NCBI GenBank assembly: GCA_902602185.1
Contig: CACKPV010000001.1
Location: forward strand, 234,785 to 298,784
From: an uncultured SAR86 cluster bacterium
Lineage (GTDB): Bacteria; Pseudomonadota; Gammaproteobacteria; Magnimaribacterales; D2472
Length of the DNA stretch: 64,000 nucleotides
Direction of reading: 5' to 3'
Below the pieces are notes generated by a model that had not been told where the DNA came from, ran no database searches, and saw nothing but the letters and a program-made list of their open reading frames with translations. This document shows, piece by piece, positions 8,138-16,130 of this stretch (positions within the stretch are counted from its first letter, which is position 1; the number at the start of each line of letters is the position of its first letter). The position numbers were made by a program, and so were the translations under genes.

Positions 8138-9584
8138 GTTTATATCTCTCTAAAAAAGGATTAGTAATTGTCTTTACTCGACTGCCAAGTAAAGTTAACT
8201 GACCATCATTATATTCCTGCCATGTAAAATCATCAAAACTAGGATTGCTACTATCAACAAAATTTTTCCAACTTGATTGTATATTATGCGAAACACTATC
8301 CCCATTTTCAGAACACCAGTCATCATAAGGTTGAGTCTTATGAACCCCGAACATATAAGGCAGCTCAGAGGCATGAAAGCACCCCAATTTTCCAGACATC
8401 AATTTACTCTGAGTTGAAAATAGGTAACCAAAATTTTTACCTTTACTTTTCGTAAGCAAATTATGCGTAGGGATTCCAAAGCTGATGTCTGTCATAACGG
8501 CAGAAAATATTTTAGCAAGATTCTTTGAATCTAAAAATTCTTCATAAACTTCTAAAATCTCATCAAGAAAATCATTTATAAAAATCTTTTTTAATCGTTT
8601 TAAGATATATTTTTCATCATTTTGTCTTATTTTTGGATGAAAAAAACTCCAAAGGTTGTATTCATCAAGTGTTGATCCAGCAATTATGTTTACCTCAGAT
8701 TGATCAAATACTTGAGCAAAATCATCTTTTAGAAAATCATTGTCAATTACCGGAAGATATCCTATTTCGGGTAAAACTAATTTGCCCCCCTCACTCAATT
8801 GATAATGTCTCAGTTTTTTTGCAGCTTTAATGATTTTTTCCCATGGACAATGCATCAAATCATCTATAGACAGACCTAAATCAAGAAACCTTTGTAAAAA
8901 TAATTCTCCCCATTTATTTGCTTTGTCTAGACTAGCTATTGCATCAAGTCCACCACTTTGACAAATCGCATTTCTAAAGAGATTACCATGTCCCGCAGCA
9001 ATTTGAAGTGCACAACTCCAAGATCCTGAAGACAAACCGCATATTGTGACATTATCTTTATTGCCTCCAAAATGTTCAATATTTTTTTGAATCCATTGTA
9101 ATGCGACTCTTTGGTCCCTTAATCCTTCATTGCCACTTGAATCAATTTCTCCCTCAGTGATGTCTTTTAAACGTAAAAAACCAAAAGGTCCTAAACGATA
9201 ATTAATAGAAACAACAACCATTCCATTCTTAGCAAGGTTTTGTATCTGATACATTGTGCTATGAGATGAACCAGTCATAAAACCTCCCCCATGTATCCAA
9301 ACTAATACTGGAAGTTTGTCGTCTAAGTTTGGAGAGGCAATGTTTAAACTTAAACACTGTTCTTTTTCTTCCGGAAGAGATGAATCATACAATATTGATT
9401 TTTCAATTACAGTTTGGGGAGCACTAGAGATACTTTTTGAAAATTCTTTTTGATAATCAGTTGTTAAATAGGATTTACCCCATCTTTGATCAAATTTTCC
9501 GTAAGTTATGCCCTGAAATATAAAAATATCATCAGATTTTACTCCAACATGGTATCCAGATTTACACTTAACAGACTCGGTCAA
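8112..9584 (-). CDS. Type-B carboxylesterase, no evident signal peptide
   Basis: A 490-residue paralogue of the downstream esterase. HGGG is at 98-101. The nucleophile elbow reads GLSSG (183-187, S185) in place of the usual GESAG; the GxSxG pattern is kept, but the conserved Glu before Ser is Leu. The probable acid residue is in STLDEYNLW and the catalytic His in GCFHASELPYMFG. The start is TTG, preceded by a good ribosome-binding site (GAGGA, about 7 bases away). No hydrophobic leader is present, so it should be cytoplasmic, unlike its neighbour. Tandem esterases of different location suggest a two-stage ester degradation route, which is inference. Confidence 0.9.
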   Translation of the reverse strand: MTESVKCKSGYHVGVKSDDIFIFQGITYGKFDQRWGKSYLTTDYQKEFSKSISSAPQTVIEKSILYDSSLPEEKEQCLSLNIASPNLDDKLPVLVWIHGGGFMTGSSHSTMYQIQNLAKNGMVVVSINYRLGPFGFLRLKDITEGEIDSSGNEGLRDQRVALQWIQKNIEHFGGNKDNVTICGLSSGSWSCALQIAAGHGNLFRNAICQSGGLDAIASLDKANKWGELFLQRFLDLGLSIDDLMHCPWEKIIKAAKKLRHYQLSEGGKLVLPEIGYLPVIDNDFLKDDFAQVFDQSEVNIIAGSTLDEYNLWSFFHPKIRQNDEKYILKRLKKIFINDFLDEILEVYEEFLDSKNLAKIFSAVMTDISFGIPTHNLLTKSKGKNFGYLFSTQSKLMSGKLGCFHASELPYMFGVHKTQPYDDWCSENGDSVSHNIQSSWKNFVDSSNPSFDDFTWQEYNDGQLTLLGSRVKTITNPFLERYKLVEKYKNF

Positions 9585-9633
9585 TTTTTTTCCTCACTTT
9601 ATAATTAATTATAAACAATTATCTCAATTGAAA

Positions 9634-9639
9634 TATAAT
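9634..9639 (+). promoter_or_regulatory. Probable -10 box of the tRNA-Pro promoter
   Basis: A perfect TATAAT lies 8 bases before the mature 5' end of tRNA-Pro, which suits a start point at about 9646. The -35 region (about 9609-9616, TTATAAAC) is weak. The 63-base gap between the esterase gene and the tRNA is very AT-rich and must also hold the leftward esterase promoter. Confidence 0.4.
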
Positions 9640-9647
9640 AGCTAACT

Positions 9648-9724
9648 CGGGATGTAGCGCAGCCTGGTAGCGCACCACACTGGGGGTGTGGTGGTCGTCG
9701 GTTCAAATCCGGCCATCCCGACCA
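9648..9724 (+). tRNA. tRNA-Pro (GGG anticodon)
   Basis: A complete 77-base cloverleaf with encoded CCA. The acceptor stem is CGGGATG paired with CATCCCG, the D stem GCGC/GCGC, the anticodon stem CCACA/TGTGG with loop CTGGGGG giving anticodon GGG, and the T loop TTCAAAT. It reads proline codon CCC. It faces the ihfA-like gene, which is transcribed towards it. Confidence 0.97.
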
Positions 9725-9728
9725 AAAA

Positions 9729-10001
9729 CTAATTTAAGATTTGCTTGACTAACTTTGATGGCTCAAAAGTAACCCTGTTGCGACTTGGAATATTATAGCT
9801 CTTTCCTGTTTTTGGATTCCTTCCTGGTCTTTTAGGAGAAAATTTATAATGAAATGTTCCAAATCTATTTATGTTAATTTTTGATTTTTGATTTCTTTTA
9901 ATAAAATTAATAACAGTATCTAAAAAAAAAGAGCTATCTTTTTGAGATAGCTCTTCTTTAATAAATATGTTTTTTGCCAGGTCTCTTTTGGTAACCGTCA
10001 C
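9729..10001 (-). CDS. ihfA: IHF/HU-family DNA-bending protein, IhfA-like
   Basis: A 90-residue HU/IHF-fold protein. The arm and saddle motif GRNPKTGKSYNIPSRNRVTF (about residues 59-78) and the N-terminal TKRDLAKNIF match integration host factor subunits. Its position downstream of pheS-pheT is where ihfA sits in many gammaproteobacteria, although two surface-protein genes intervene here. With ihfB at 39.9 kb it would form the heterodimer. The start is GTG. A perfect 9-bp stem followed by nine T on the coding strand lies inside codons 17-27 and could terminate transcription early. An HU-type role cannot be excluded from sequence alone. Confidence 0.85.
   Translation of the reverse strand: MTVTKRDLAKNIFIKEELSQKDSSFFLDTVINFIKRNQKSKININRFGTFHYKFSPKRPGRNPKTGKSYNIPSRNRVTFEPSKLVKQILN
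9922..9953 (-). terminator. Terminator-shaped hairpin inside the ihfA-like coding region
   Basis: Read on the minus strand, GAGCTATCT (9953-9945), a 5-base loop CAAAA, then AGATAGCTC (9939-9931), followed at once by nine T (9930-9922). This is a perfect 9-bp stem with a U-tract, the form of a Rho-independent terminator, 48 bases into the gene. The stem has only four G-C pairs, so its strength is uncertain. The sequence also encodes ELSQKDSSFF, so coding constraint is an alternative explanation. Confidence 0.5.
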
Positions 10002-10008
10002 TTATTAA

Positions 10009-10890
10009 TTAAGTTCCTGTGCCTGTACCTGTGCCTGTACCTGTGCCTGTACCTGTACCTGTTCCAGTTCCAGTTCCAGTGTCATCATCAGACTCATCAT
10101 TAGTTACATTAACTGTTATGTCCTGAGTAGAAGCATTTGCACTTGAATCTGTAGCAGTAACCGTTGCAGTATAAACAGTCTGAGTTTCAAAATCAGGTGC
10201 TGATACAAAACTTAAAACACCAGCAGAAGTTATTACTAAATCATTTCCAGAAACAGTAAAAGTAACATCTTGTAAATCAGTAGCAGTAACTGTTCCAACA
10301 GCTGTTTGATTCTCTTCGGCACTAAAAGTTGCGGAAGATGTAAATACAGGTGCAGTAGTATCAATAACATTAACTATTCTTGTTGCAGTTGAAGTATTGC
10401 CTGCTGAGTCAGTAGCAGAATATGTTATCGCATAAGATCCAAGTGTATTTGTATCAACAGTGCCGGATACTGTTACAGTCTCACCACCATCAGATTCTGC
10501 ACCTGCATCAACATATGTACCACCAAGTTCTGCTGTAGCTGGATTGTCACCAAGTATGGTTATTACTGGAAATACAGTATCAGGAGGTGTGCTGGTCCCA
10601 TCATCCAATACAATCACAGCACCTACTAATATTAGTAATTGTTCTATAATCGATAATTCAACATTGAGTGCAGTAATTGCTCCTAAAACGCCCTCATCAT
10701 CTCCATCAGCTTGTAAGTTTATTAATTCCTGCTCGATCTCGAGTTTACGCTTTTGTAATTCAACTTTATCAAGAGTCTCTAGTTTTTGGGTGATTTCTGA
10801 TATCTGATCATCAGTTATTGCAGTCTCGTTAGCAACTACAAAACTAGTTAAAAAAATTGTAAATAATAAAAAACTGGTTACGTGTCTCAT
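10009..10890 (-). CDS. Exported surface protein with Ig-like (DUF5011) and cadherin-like domains and a Gly-Thr tail
   Basis: About 293 residues from the ATG at 10890, which has a strong ribosome-binding site (GGAGG); the longer frame from 10941 lacks one. A signal peptide covers about residues 1-21. Next comes a charged helical segment (about 25-80). Then there is a DUF5011-type Ig-like domain with ATAELGGTYVDAGAE, and a cadherin-like repeat starting APVFTS with TATVTATDSSANAS. The protein ends in a run of about twelve Gly-Thr pairs and stops. Such domains usually mediate adhesion or calcium-dependent surface contacts. It lies between YjbH and ihfA, and a role in matrix or capsule attachment is inferred. 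Confidence 0.8.
   Translation of the reverse strand: MRHVTSFLLFTIFLTSFVVANETAITDDQISEITQKLETLDKVELQKRKLEIEQELINLQADGDDEGVLGAITALNVELSIIEQLLILVGAVIVLDDGTSTPPDTVFPVITILGDNPATAELGGTYVDAGAESDGGETVTVSGTVDTNTLGSYAITYSATDSAGNTSTATRIVNVIDTTAPVFTSSATFSAEENQTAVGTVTATDLQDVTFTVSGNDLVITSAGVLSFVSAPDFETQTVYTATVTATDSSANASTQDITVNVTNDESDDDTGTGTGTGTGTGTGTGTGTGTGT
10013..10078. repeat. Hexanucleotide tandem repeat encoding the Gly-Thr tail
   Basis: Eleven consecutive 6-base units of the form GTNCCT or GTTCCA on the plus strand (ACAGGT-like on the coding strand). The unit is a multiple of three, so gain or loss changes tail length by two residues without a frameshift. The units are not identical (GTGCCT and GTACCT alternate, then GTTCCA three times). 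Confidence 0.9.
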
Positions 10891-10970
10891 TAAAGTAATC
10901 CTCCGAACCGTAATTATGCAAGAATTGATTAGATAACACAATCTTTATCACTACTTAAGTTATAACATTT

Positions 10971-10995
10971 TTGTGATTTCTTTTTAAAATCACAA
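10971..10995. other. Perfect inverted repeat just after the YjbH stop codon
   Basis: TTGTGATTT (10971-10979) and AAATCACAA (10987-10995) form a 9-bp stem with a 7-base loop, one base beyond the yjbH-like stop. There is no T-run after it on the minus strand, so it may stabilise the mRNA end or terminate only weakly. Confidence 0.35.
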
Positions 10996-10996
10996 A

Positions 10997-12943
10997 TTAA
11001 TTAATGGGTTTAAATTTAACCAACAAATCATATAGGTTATTTTTTCTGATCAATTTTTGACCAGGGTCTTTGGTAAGAGGTCTCCATGTATAACTTACAA
11101 AATCTTGAAAAATAGGAATATTAAAATAAATTCCTTTATCAAAAGAACCCTCTCCAAATTTTTCTGAAGATACATCAGTAAAAGAGGCAAACACTCCAAA
11201 CTCAATACCATTTTTGAAGTTTCTTGATAAATCTATCGTTGTTCCTCGGTCTCCAGCTAAATATTCTCCAACAGATATTTTTGCATCAAATGGAATCAAT
11301 CCATAATTTCGGTAGTAGAAATTGGCATGTGCTGTTACATTTGTGTAGTCCAAAGTACCAAATTGCATTTGATAATCTCTCTTTTTAACATGAAATAACT
11401 CAATACCTGCTGCATAATTATTTAGAGCATCAAAATATAAATACTCCATACCATACCCATTAAACATTTCCTCCAAAATTCCAGCTGTCACCATAATGTG
11501 ATGATTTGGTGAGATTGTCTTAAAATAATCTGCCTGAGCTCTTCCAATTACAAGAGAATCAAAGTTTTCAAGATAATCCTTTACATCTGATCTTACCTGG
11601 GCAGGATAGGTATCACGTGGCGGTATGCTAAAATCATCAAAATTATCTATTATGGAATGCTTAAGATTGGAAGAAAGCAAAAAATTATCAGAAATTACCC
11701 ATTCAGAATTATTCTCTAATAATATTGCTCCTTTAAAAAATTCCTCACGAGATGCTAGAAAAGGTCTAAAACTCAGTGAATTAGAAGTATAAAAATGTCT
11801 CTTTTTGTTTCTTTCAAAAAGGATATTGCCCCCATTGGCAAAATCTTGATCAAAATTTTCTTTTACTGAAAGATCAACAATTTTATAATTTGTAAGAATC
11901 TCCTCTTTTATACCGCTTTCAATGCTTGCAGTTTTGATAATCGATTCAATGGTTTCAATATCATTATGTTTAAACTGAGTGACCTCCAAAGCTAATTTTT
12001 GATCCTTTTCAACAATTTTGTTCACTCCGATACCATTATTTTGAAGATTCCTTCTAAATAATTCATAGCTATTTGTTGAAGAAATGTTTTTTAGTTTCTT
12101 AAACTGAGTGGTTCTCAACTCCCTTTGAGAGTCCCTTTTATATATAAATTTAAGAGAATAAAAATTGTCTCTTTCCCGAAATATACCAATAGAAAAATTC
12201 CTTGTTAGATTATGCTCAAAACCAAAGCTTATTTTAGATTTGGCAGAAGCATACTTTATTTGTCCTGATGTAAGCGTTGGATCTCTTTCAATCTTGAACA
12301 GAGATTGATCACTCAAAGCATAACTTATTCCAAAAAATGAAGAGACAGATTCATCTGAAAAGTACCTGGAGGGTTGAAACTGCCCTCCTTGATCAGCATA
12401 TCCATCTGGTCTATTTTCAAATCTTTTATCCAAGAAAGTCAGCGGATTTTGAAAATCTTCAAGACCATTCAATGTCCCCCAACCTAGTCCAAAATGAAAA
12501 TCTAAATCTCCCATTTCATATGATCCTACGATGTACTCTGAACTGTAAAAACCCGTCCCAGCTAGATCATTGATGCCTATCGCAATAGCAGGAAGTTTAT
12601 TCTGCTCTTTCAATCTTACTTTTAAATTAAATCCCTTATCTTTATAATCTTGATATTCATAGCCTGGATAAGGCATCCCTTGAATATTGGTATAAAAAAA
12701 TGAAGCCTCTAACCAACTATATGGTGACGAAGTTAAAGTTACTTTCTGATCTGGCGTCCCGTCATATATAGTAATTCCAAATGATCCCTCATCATAAAAT
12801 CTTGCTGATGGAGTATTAATAAGTCCGATCGAACCATGATTATTAAATGAGTTATACATGAAACTATCTGCTGAAATTGGTAAAGACAAAGCAATGATGA
12901 TCCCAATAAAATAGATTTTTTTATAAAGATTATTTAACATCAT
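10997..12943 (-). CDS. YjbH-family outer-membrane exopolysaccharide protein
   Basis: About 648 residues from the ATG at 12943 (ATG at 12940 also possible). A signal peptide, GIIIALSLPISA, is followed by the YjbH signature near the mature N-terminus: GSIGLINTPSARFYDEGSFG, then YSWLEASFFYTNIQG. The rest is rich in alternating aromatic and polar beta-strands and ends close to GISVG-like and YTWRPLTKDPG motifs, consistent with an outer-membrane barrel. YjbH belongs to the YjbEFGH exopolysaccharide system of enterics; the other three genes are not adjacent here. The start overlaps the end of pheT by 11-14 bases, so the gene is probably co-transcribed with the translation operon. Confidence 0.8.
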   Translation of the reverse strand: MMLNNLYKKIYFIGIIIALSLPISADSFMYNSFNNHGSIGLINTPSARFYDEGSFGITIYDGTPDQKVTLTSSPYSWLEASFFYTNIQGMPYPGYEYQDYKDKGFNLKVRLKEQNKLPAIAIGINDLAGTGFYSSEYIVGSYEMGDLDFHFGLGWGTLNGLEDFQNPLTFLDKRFENRPDGYADQGGQFQPSRYFSDESVSSFFGISYALSDQSLFKIERDPTLTSGQIKYASAKSKISFGFEHNLTRNFSIGIFRERDNFYSLKFIYKRDSQRELRTTQFKKLKNISSTNSYELFRRNLQNNGIGVNKIVEKDQKLALEVTQFKHNDIETIESIIKTASIESGIKEEILTNYKIVDLSVKENFDQDFANGGNILFERNKKRHFYTSNSLSFRPFLASREEFFKGAILLENNSEWVISDNFLLSSNLKHSIIDNFDDFSIPPRDTYPAQVRSDVKDYLENFDSLVIGRAQADYFKTISPNHHIMVTAGILEEMFNGYGMEYLYFDALNNYAAGIELFHVKKRDYQMQFGTLDYTNVTAHANFYYRNYGLIPFDAKISVGEYLAGDRGTTIDLSRNFKNGIEFGVFASFTDVSSEKFGEGSFDKGIYFNIPIFQDFVSYTWRPLTKDPGQKLIRKNNLYDLLVKFKPIN

Positions 12944-14849
12944 TTGAGTATCCTGGGATGGATACACCTTCAAGTTTTAATATATCTCCTAACAAACCCT
13001 CTAATTCAATTTCGATCTCTTGGTCAGTTAACGTTTTCTTAAAAGATTGAAAAACAAATCTAAAAGCAATCTTGATGATCCCATTCTGAGTGTTTTCATA
13101 AAAATCAAACATAAAACTTTCTTTTAAGATTGGAGATTTAAAATTTGACACAACATCTGAAATGATTGCAATATTTTCTGCTTTAGAAAATGCAAAAGAA
13201 AAATCTCTGTTAATGGAAGGAAAATTTGAAGTTGGTTTGGTTTTTACAAAACTTTTAACCTTGCTATTTTCAAGTTGATAATTTGCAAAAGCTCTTTTAA
13301 GTTCAGAAAGTCTTATTTCTGCCACAAAAACAGGAGTCTTTGACTTGGAATCTAAGTTATTTCTGTCAATTATTTTAATGAATGGAGCTATATCAAAGTT
13401 AATCTGGGCAAAGATATCTATTAGAAAATTCTGATTTACTATTTGGGTAAAATCATCATAGTTTTTACCTTTTCTTCCAGAAATTACTATACCCAAAAAT
13501 CTTTCATAACTTATTTGAGAGTCTTTTTTATAAATATCACTTATTTCAAAAAATTTAATACTATCTTTTTGTCTTCGTTCATTAAATACTAAATTTTCTA
13601 ATAATGATTCCTCTAAATTTGAGCGTAAAAAAGTTTTTTTAGTATCTAATGGATTATCTATTGCTATGGATGCCTCATAATTTTGTCCTGAAAATTGAGA
13701 ATTAATAACTTCAAAAAATCCATTGTTAATTAAAAAACTTTTTATTTTTTGATCAAGGGTCAATTCAGGATCATTTTGTTTTGTTAATAAAAGAGGTTGA
13801 ATTGCTATATTGTTATAGCCAATTATTCTTGCTATCTCTTCCGCTAGATCATTTTCATGAACAATGTCAGACCTGTAACTTGGTACTATTACCTCATCAT
13901 CTTTGGCAATAAAACCAAGTTTTTCTAAATAATTCTTATAAGATCCTTCTGTAACTATATTGTCCCCCAAAATATGATTTATTTTCTGCGGGTTAAAATT
14001 CAATTTGGTTTCTTCAAGCTCTCTGTACTCTTTTGCAAAAAGTTCCAATTTCTTAATCTTTACATGATCTCCTATAATCGAAATAAATCTTCTAATGGCA
14101 ATCTCTTGTAAATTTGGATCAATTCCTCTTTCAAATTTGTAAGCAGCATCTGAATTAAGATCATATTTGAGTGATTTACCCAGAATTATCTCTGGTTCAA
14201 AAAAAGCTGCCTCGATAATAACTTTTTTTGTTGAATCCTTGCAGGAAGTCTTTTTATCTCCCATCACTCCAGCTAAATCAACTGGAATATCATTGGCAGT
14301 AAATATTAGATCTCCTTTCTCAAGGGAAATTTTTTGATCCAATAAAGTTTCAAATTCATAACTCTTGCCAGAGAATTCAAGTTTTAATCCATTTGAAATA
14401 GTATCAAAGTCATAACAATGTGTTGGTTGTCCTAATTCATATGCAACATAGTTTGAAATATCAGTAAAAAAATTATTTTTATTAATGCCAAGGTCTGAAA
14501 AATATGACTCAAGATAATCTTTGTAATTGCTTACATCTCCATCAATCTCAACTAATAAAAAAGATATCTTTGGACATGCCTCCGGGGCAAGATTGGTAAA
14601 ATTAAATGCAAATTTTGGAATCTCTTCTTTATAAGTTGGAATTTCATCTGCTGTTTCGAAGAAAACTCCTAAATCTCTTACCAAACCATTAAGTGAAAGA
14701 CAGTCGCCTCTATTGGGGGTAAATTCAATATCAAAAGTTTTGTTACTCAATTCATGTTCATGACCAAGTTGCAGTAAAGAATCTGAAATTTCATTCAATT
14801 TAGGTTTTGATCTGAAAAACTTAACTAAATGATCATAATGAATTTCCAT
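12930..14849 (-). CDS. pheT: Phenylalanyl-tRNA synthetase beta subunit, lacking the N-terminal OB-fold domain
   Basis: A 639-residue PheT; the family norm is about 790-800. The N-terminal B1 part (HYDHLVKFFRSKPKLNEISDSL) runs straight into FDIEFTPNRGDCLSLNGLVRDL, the segment that in E. coli PheT comes only after the EMAP/Trbp-type OB-fold (B2) of about 110 residues. That domain is therefore absent. The B3/B4 editing core, the B5 region (GYNNIAIQPLLLT and after) and the C-terminal FDX-ACB anticodon-binding domain (KPTSNFPSINRDFSF) are present. It lies 6 bases after pheS. It forms the alpha2-beta2 enzyme charging tRNA-Phe. No disrupted frame was seen that could hold the missing domain. Confidence 0.95.
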   Translation of the reverse strand: MEIHYDHLVKFFRSKPKLNEISDSLLQLGHEHELSNKTFDIEFTPNRGDCLSLNGLVRDLGVFFETADEIPTYKEEIPKFAFNFTNLAPEACPKISFLLVEIDGDVSNYKDYLESYFSDLGINKNNFFTDISNYVAYELGQPTHCYDFDTISNGLKLEFSGKSYEFETLLDQKISLEKGDLIFTANDIPVDLAGVMGDKKTSCKDSTKKVIIEAAFFEPEIILGKSLKYDLNSDAAYKFERGIDPNLQEIAIRRFISIIGDHVKIKKLELFAKEYRELEETKLNFNPQKINHILGDNIVTEGSYKNYLEKLGFIAKDDEVIVPSYRSDIVHENDLAEEIARIIGYNNIAIQPLLLTKQNDPELTLDQKIKSFLINNGFFEVINSQFSGQNYEASIAIDNPLDTKKTFLRSNLEESLLENLVFNERRQKDSIKFFEISDIYKKDSQISYERFLGIVISGRKGKNYDDFTQIVNQNFLIDIFAQINFDIAPFIKIIDRNNLDSKSKTPVFVAEIRLSELKRAFANYQLENSKVKSFVKTKPTSNFPSINRDFSFAFSKAENIAIISDVVSNFKSPILKESFMFDFYENTQNGIIKIAFRFVFQSFKKTLTDQEIEIELEGLLGDILKLEGVSIPGYSNDVK

Positions 14850-14855
14850 AGTATC

Positions 14856-15578
14856 TCACTTAAATTGTTCCAAAAAATCAAGGTTTGCCTTATAAAAGTC
14901 TCTGATATCATTTACATTATTTTTCAACATCGCAATTCTCTCAATACCCAATCCAAATGCAAGTCCACTAAATTTGGATGAATCAATATTACAGTTATCA
15001 AGTACAACAGGATTTATGACTCCGCAACCTAAGATTTCTAACCATTTGCCTTCATCTGACAAAATATCAACTTCAGCAGAAGGTTCAGTAAAAGGAAAAT
15101 ATGAGGGTCGAAATCTCACTTTTACATTGTCACCAAATATTTCAGAGATTATTTCAAAAATAAGGCCCTTTAAATGAGCAAAAGTTATATTTTGTCCAAC
15201 ACACATGCCCTCAACTTGATGAAACATAGGAAGATGTGTTGCATCATCATCTTTTCTGAAAACTTTACCCCCAGAAACTATGGCAAGTGGTAATGGCTTT
15301 TCAAGCATTGCTCTAATTTGAACAGGTGAAGTATGAGTTCTTAGGACTTGAGATTTTTGATTCACATAAAAAGTATCATGCATTTGCCGAGCAGGATGCG
15401 ATTCTTTGATATTTAACTTATCAAAATTAAACTCTTCAGTTTCAATTTCGGGTCCTTCAATGAATTCAAAACCTTTTGCAGAAATTATGGATATGATCTT
15501 TTCCATCATGAAACTTATAGGATGCTGAGCACCCAGAGACTTTGATTTCTTTGGAAGGAAATCTTTAGAGATGGTCAT
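14856..15578 (-). CDS. pheS: Phenylalanyl-tRNA synthetase alpha subunit, lacking the N-terminal coiled coil
   Basis: A 240-residue class II catalytic subunit against about 327 in E. coli. It begins near the point where the catalytic core starts (AQHPISFMMEKIISIISA). Core motifs are complete: ESHPARQMHDTFYV, motif 2 FRKDDDATHLPMFHQVEG and motif 3 GLAFGLGIERIAML. The roughly 85-residue N-terminal coiled-coil arm that contacts tRNA in bacterial PheRS is missing. The ATG overlaps the rplT stop codon by 4 bases, so there is no room for a longer N-terminus. Together with the shortened PheT this gives an unusually compact enzyme. Confidence 0.96.
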   Translation of the reverse strand: MTISKDFLPKKSKSLGAQHPISFMMEKIISIISAKGFEFIEGPEIETEEFNFDKLNIKESHPARQMHDTFYVNQKSQVLRTHTSPVQIRAMLEKPLPLAIVSGGKVFRKDDDATHLPMFHQVEGMCVGQNITFAHLKGLIFEIISEIFGDNVKVRFRPSYFPFTEPSAEVDILSDEGKWLEILGCGVINPVVLDNCNIDSSKFSGLAFGLGIERIAMLKNNVNDIRDFYKANLDFLEQFK

Positions 15579-15925
15579 TTTTCAGTAGCAGTACTTACTA
15601 CCTTTTCAAAAGCTGCTCTATTATGAATTGCTATGTCGGAGAGGACTTTTCTATTTAGTTTAATATTTTTTTGTTCTAGGCCTTTCTGAAGCTCAGAATA
15701 TGTAACACCCAGTTCTCTAGCACCAGCATTAATTCTAGAAATCCAAAGAGCACGAAAAGATCTTTTTCTGTTTTTCCGATCCCTAAATGCATACTGCAAA
15801 GATTTAATATTTGATTGTTTAGCAGTCTTGTAGAGTCGACTTCTTGCACCGTAATACCCCTTTGCAGCTTTTAAGACTTTTTTGTGCTTTCTCTTGGCGA
15901 TTTTAGCTTTAGTAACTCTTGGCAT
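15575..15925 (-). CDS. rplT: 50S ribosomal protein L20
   Basis: A 116-residue basic protein of standard L20 length: MPRVTKAKIAKRKHKKVL at the N-terminus, then YYGARSRLYKTAKQS and RALWISRINAGAR. L20 binds 23S rRNA early in large-subunit assembly and, in E. coli, also represses rpmI-rplT translation. It follows rpmI by 4 bases and overlaps pheS by 4 bases. Confidence 0.98.
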   Translation of the reverse strand: MPRVTKAKIAKRKHKKVLKAAKGYYGARSRLYKTAKQSNIKSLQYAFRDRKNRKRSFRALWISRINAGARELGVTYSELQKGLEQKNIKLNRKVLSDIAIHNRAAFEKVVSTATEK

Positions 15926-15929
15926 ATTC

Positions 15930-16121
15930 TTATCCTAATAACTTTTCAACAGTATTTCGAGTGGTGCCGGTTAATTTATTCAATCCTCGATTATGTCTTT
16001 TTCTCTTTGTAGTTTGTTTTGACAAAATGTGATTCCTACCAGCACTTCTAGATTTAATTGAAGTTCCTGTTCTTTTAAAGCGTTTACTTGCTCCTGAATG
16101 TTTTTTTAATTTGTAACCCAT
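15930..16121 (-). CDS. rpmI: 50S ribosomal protein L35
   Basis: A 63-residue, highly basic protein with the L35 pattern [16 protein letters not shown] near the start and [14 protein letters not shown] in the middle. It sits 9 bases downstream of infC and 4 bases upstream of rplT, the canonical infC-rpmI-rplT order. Confidence 0.98.
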   Translation of the reverse strand: MGYKLKKHSGASKRFKRTGTSIKSRSAGRNHILSKQTTKRKRHNRGLNKLTGTTRNTVEKLLG

Positions 16122-16130
16122 ATTTAATAA

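Noticed and set aside
10013..10078. CRISPR-like array
   Set aside because: The units are 6 bases long, contiguous without spacers and inside a coding region.
10460..10807. Open frame of 115 codons on the plus strand opposite the cadherin/Ig-like gene
   Set aside because: It is a shadow of the Ser/Thr/Gly-rich coding strand; it has no start signal and no recognisable domain, while the minus-strand gene has a strong ribosome-binding site and signal peptide.
10971..10995. Rho-independent terminator after the YjbH-like gene
   Set aside because: The 9-bp stem is perfect, but no T-run follows on the transcribed strand; it is listed only as an inverted repeat.
14856..15600. Frameshift or lost start as the cause of the short PheS
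   Set aside because: The pheS ATG overlaps the rplT stop by 4 bases, and rplT is a normal full-length gene, so no sequence is left for a hidden N-terminal domain.
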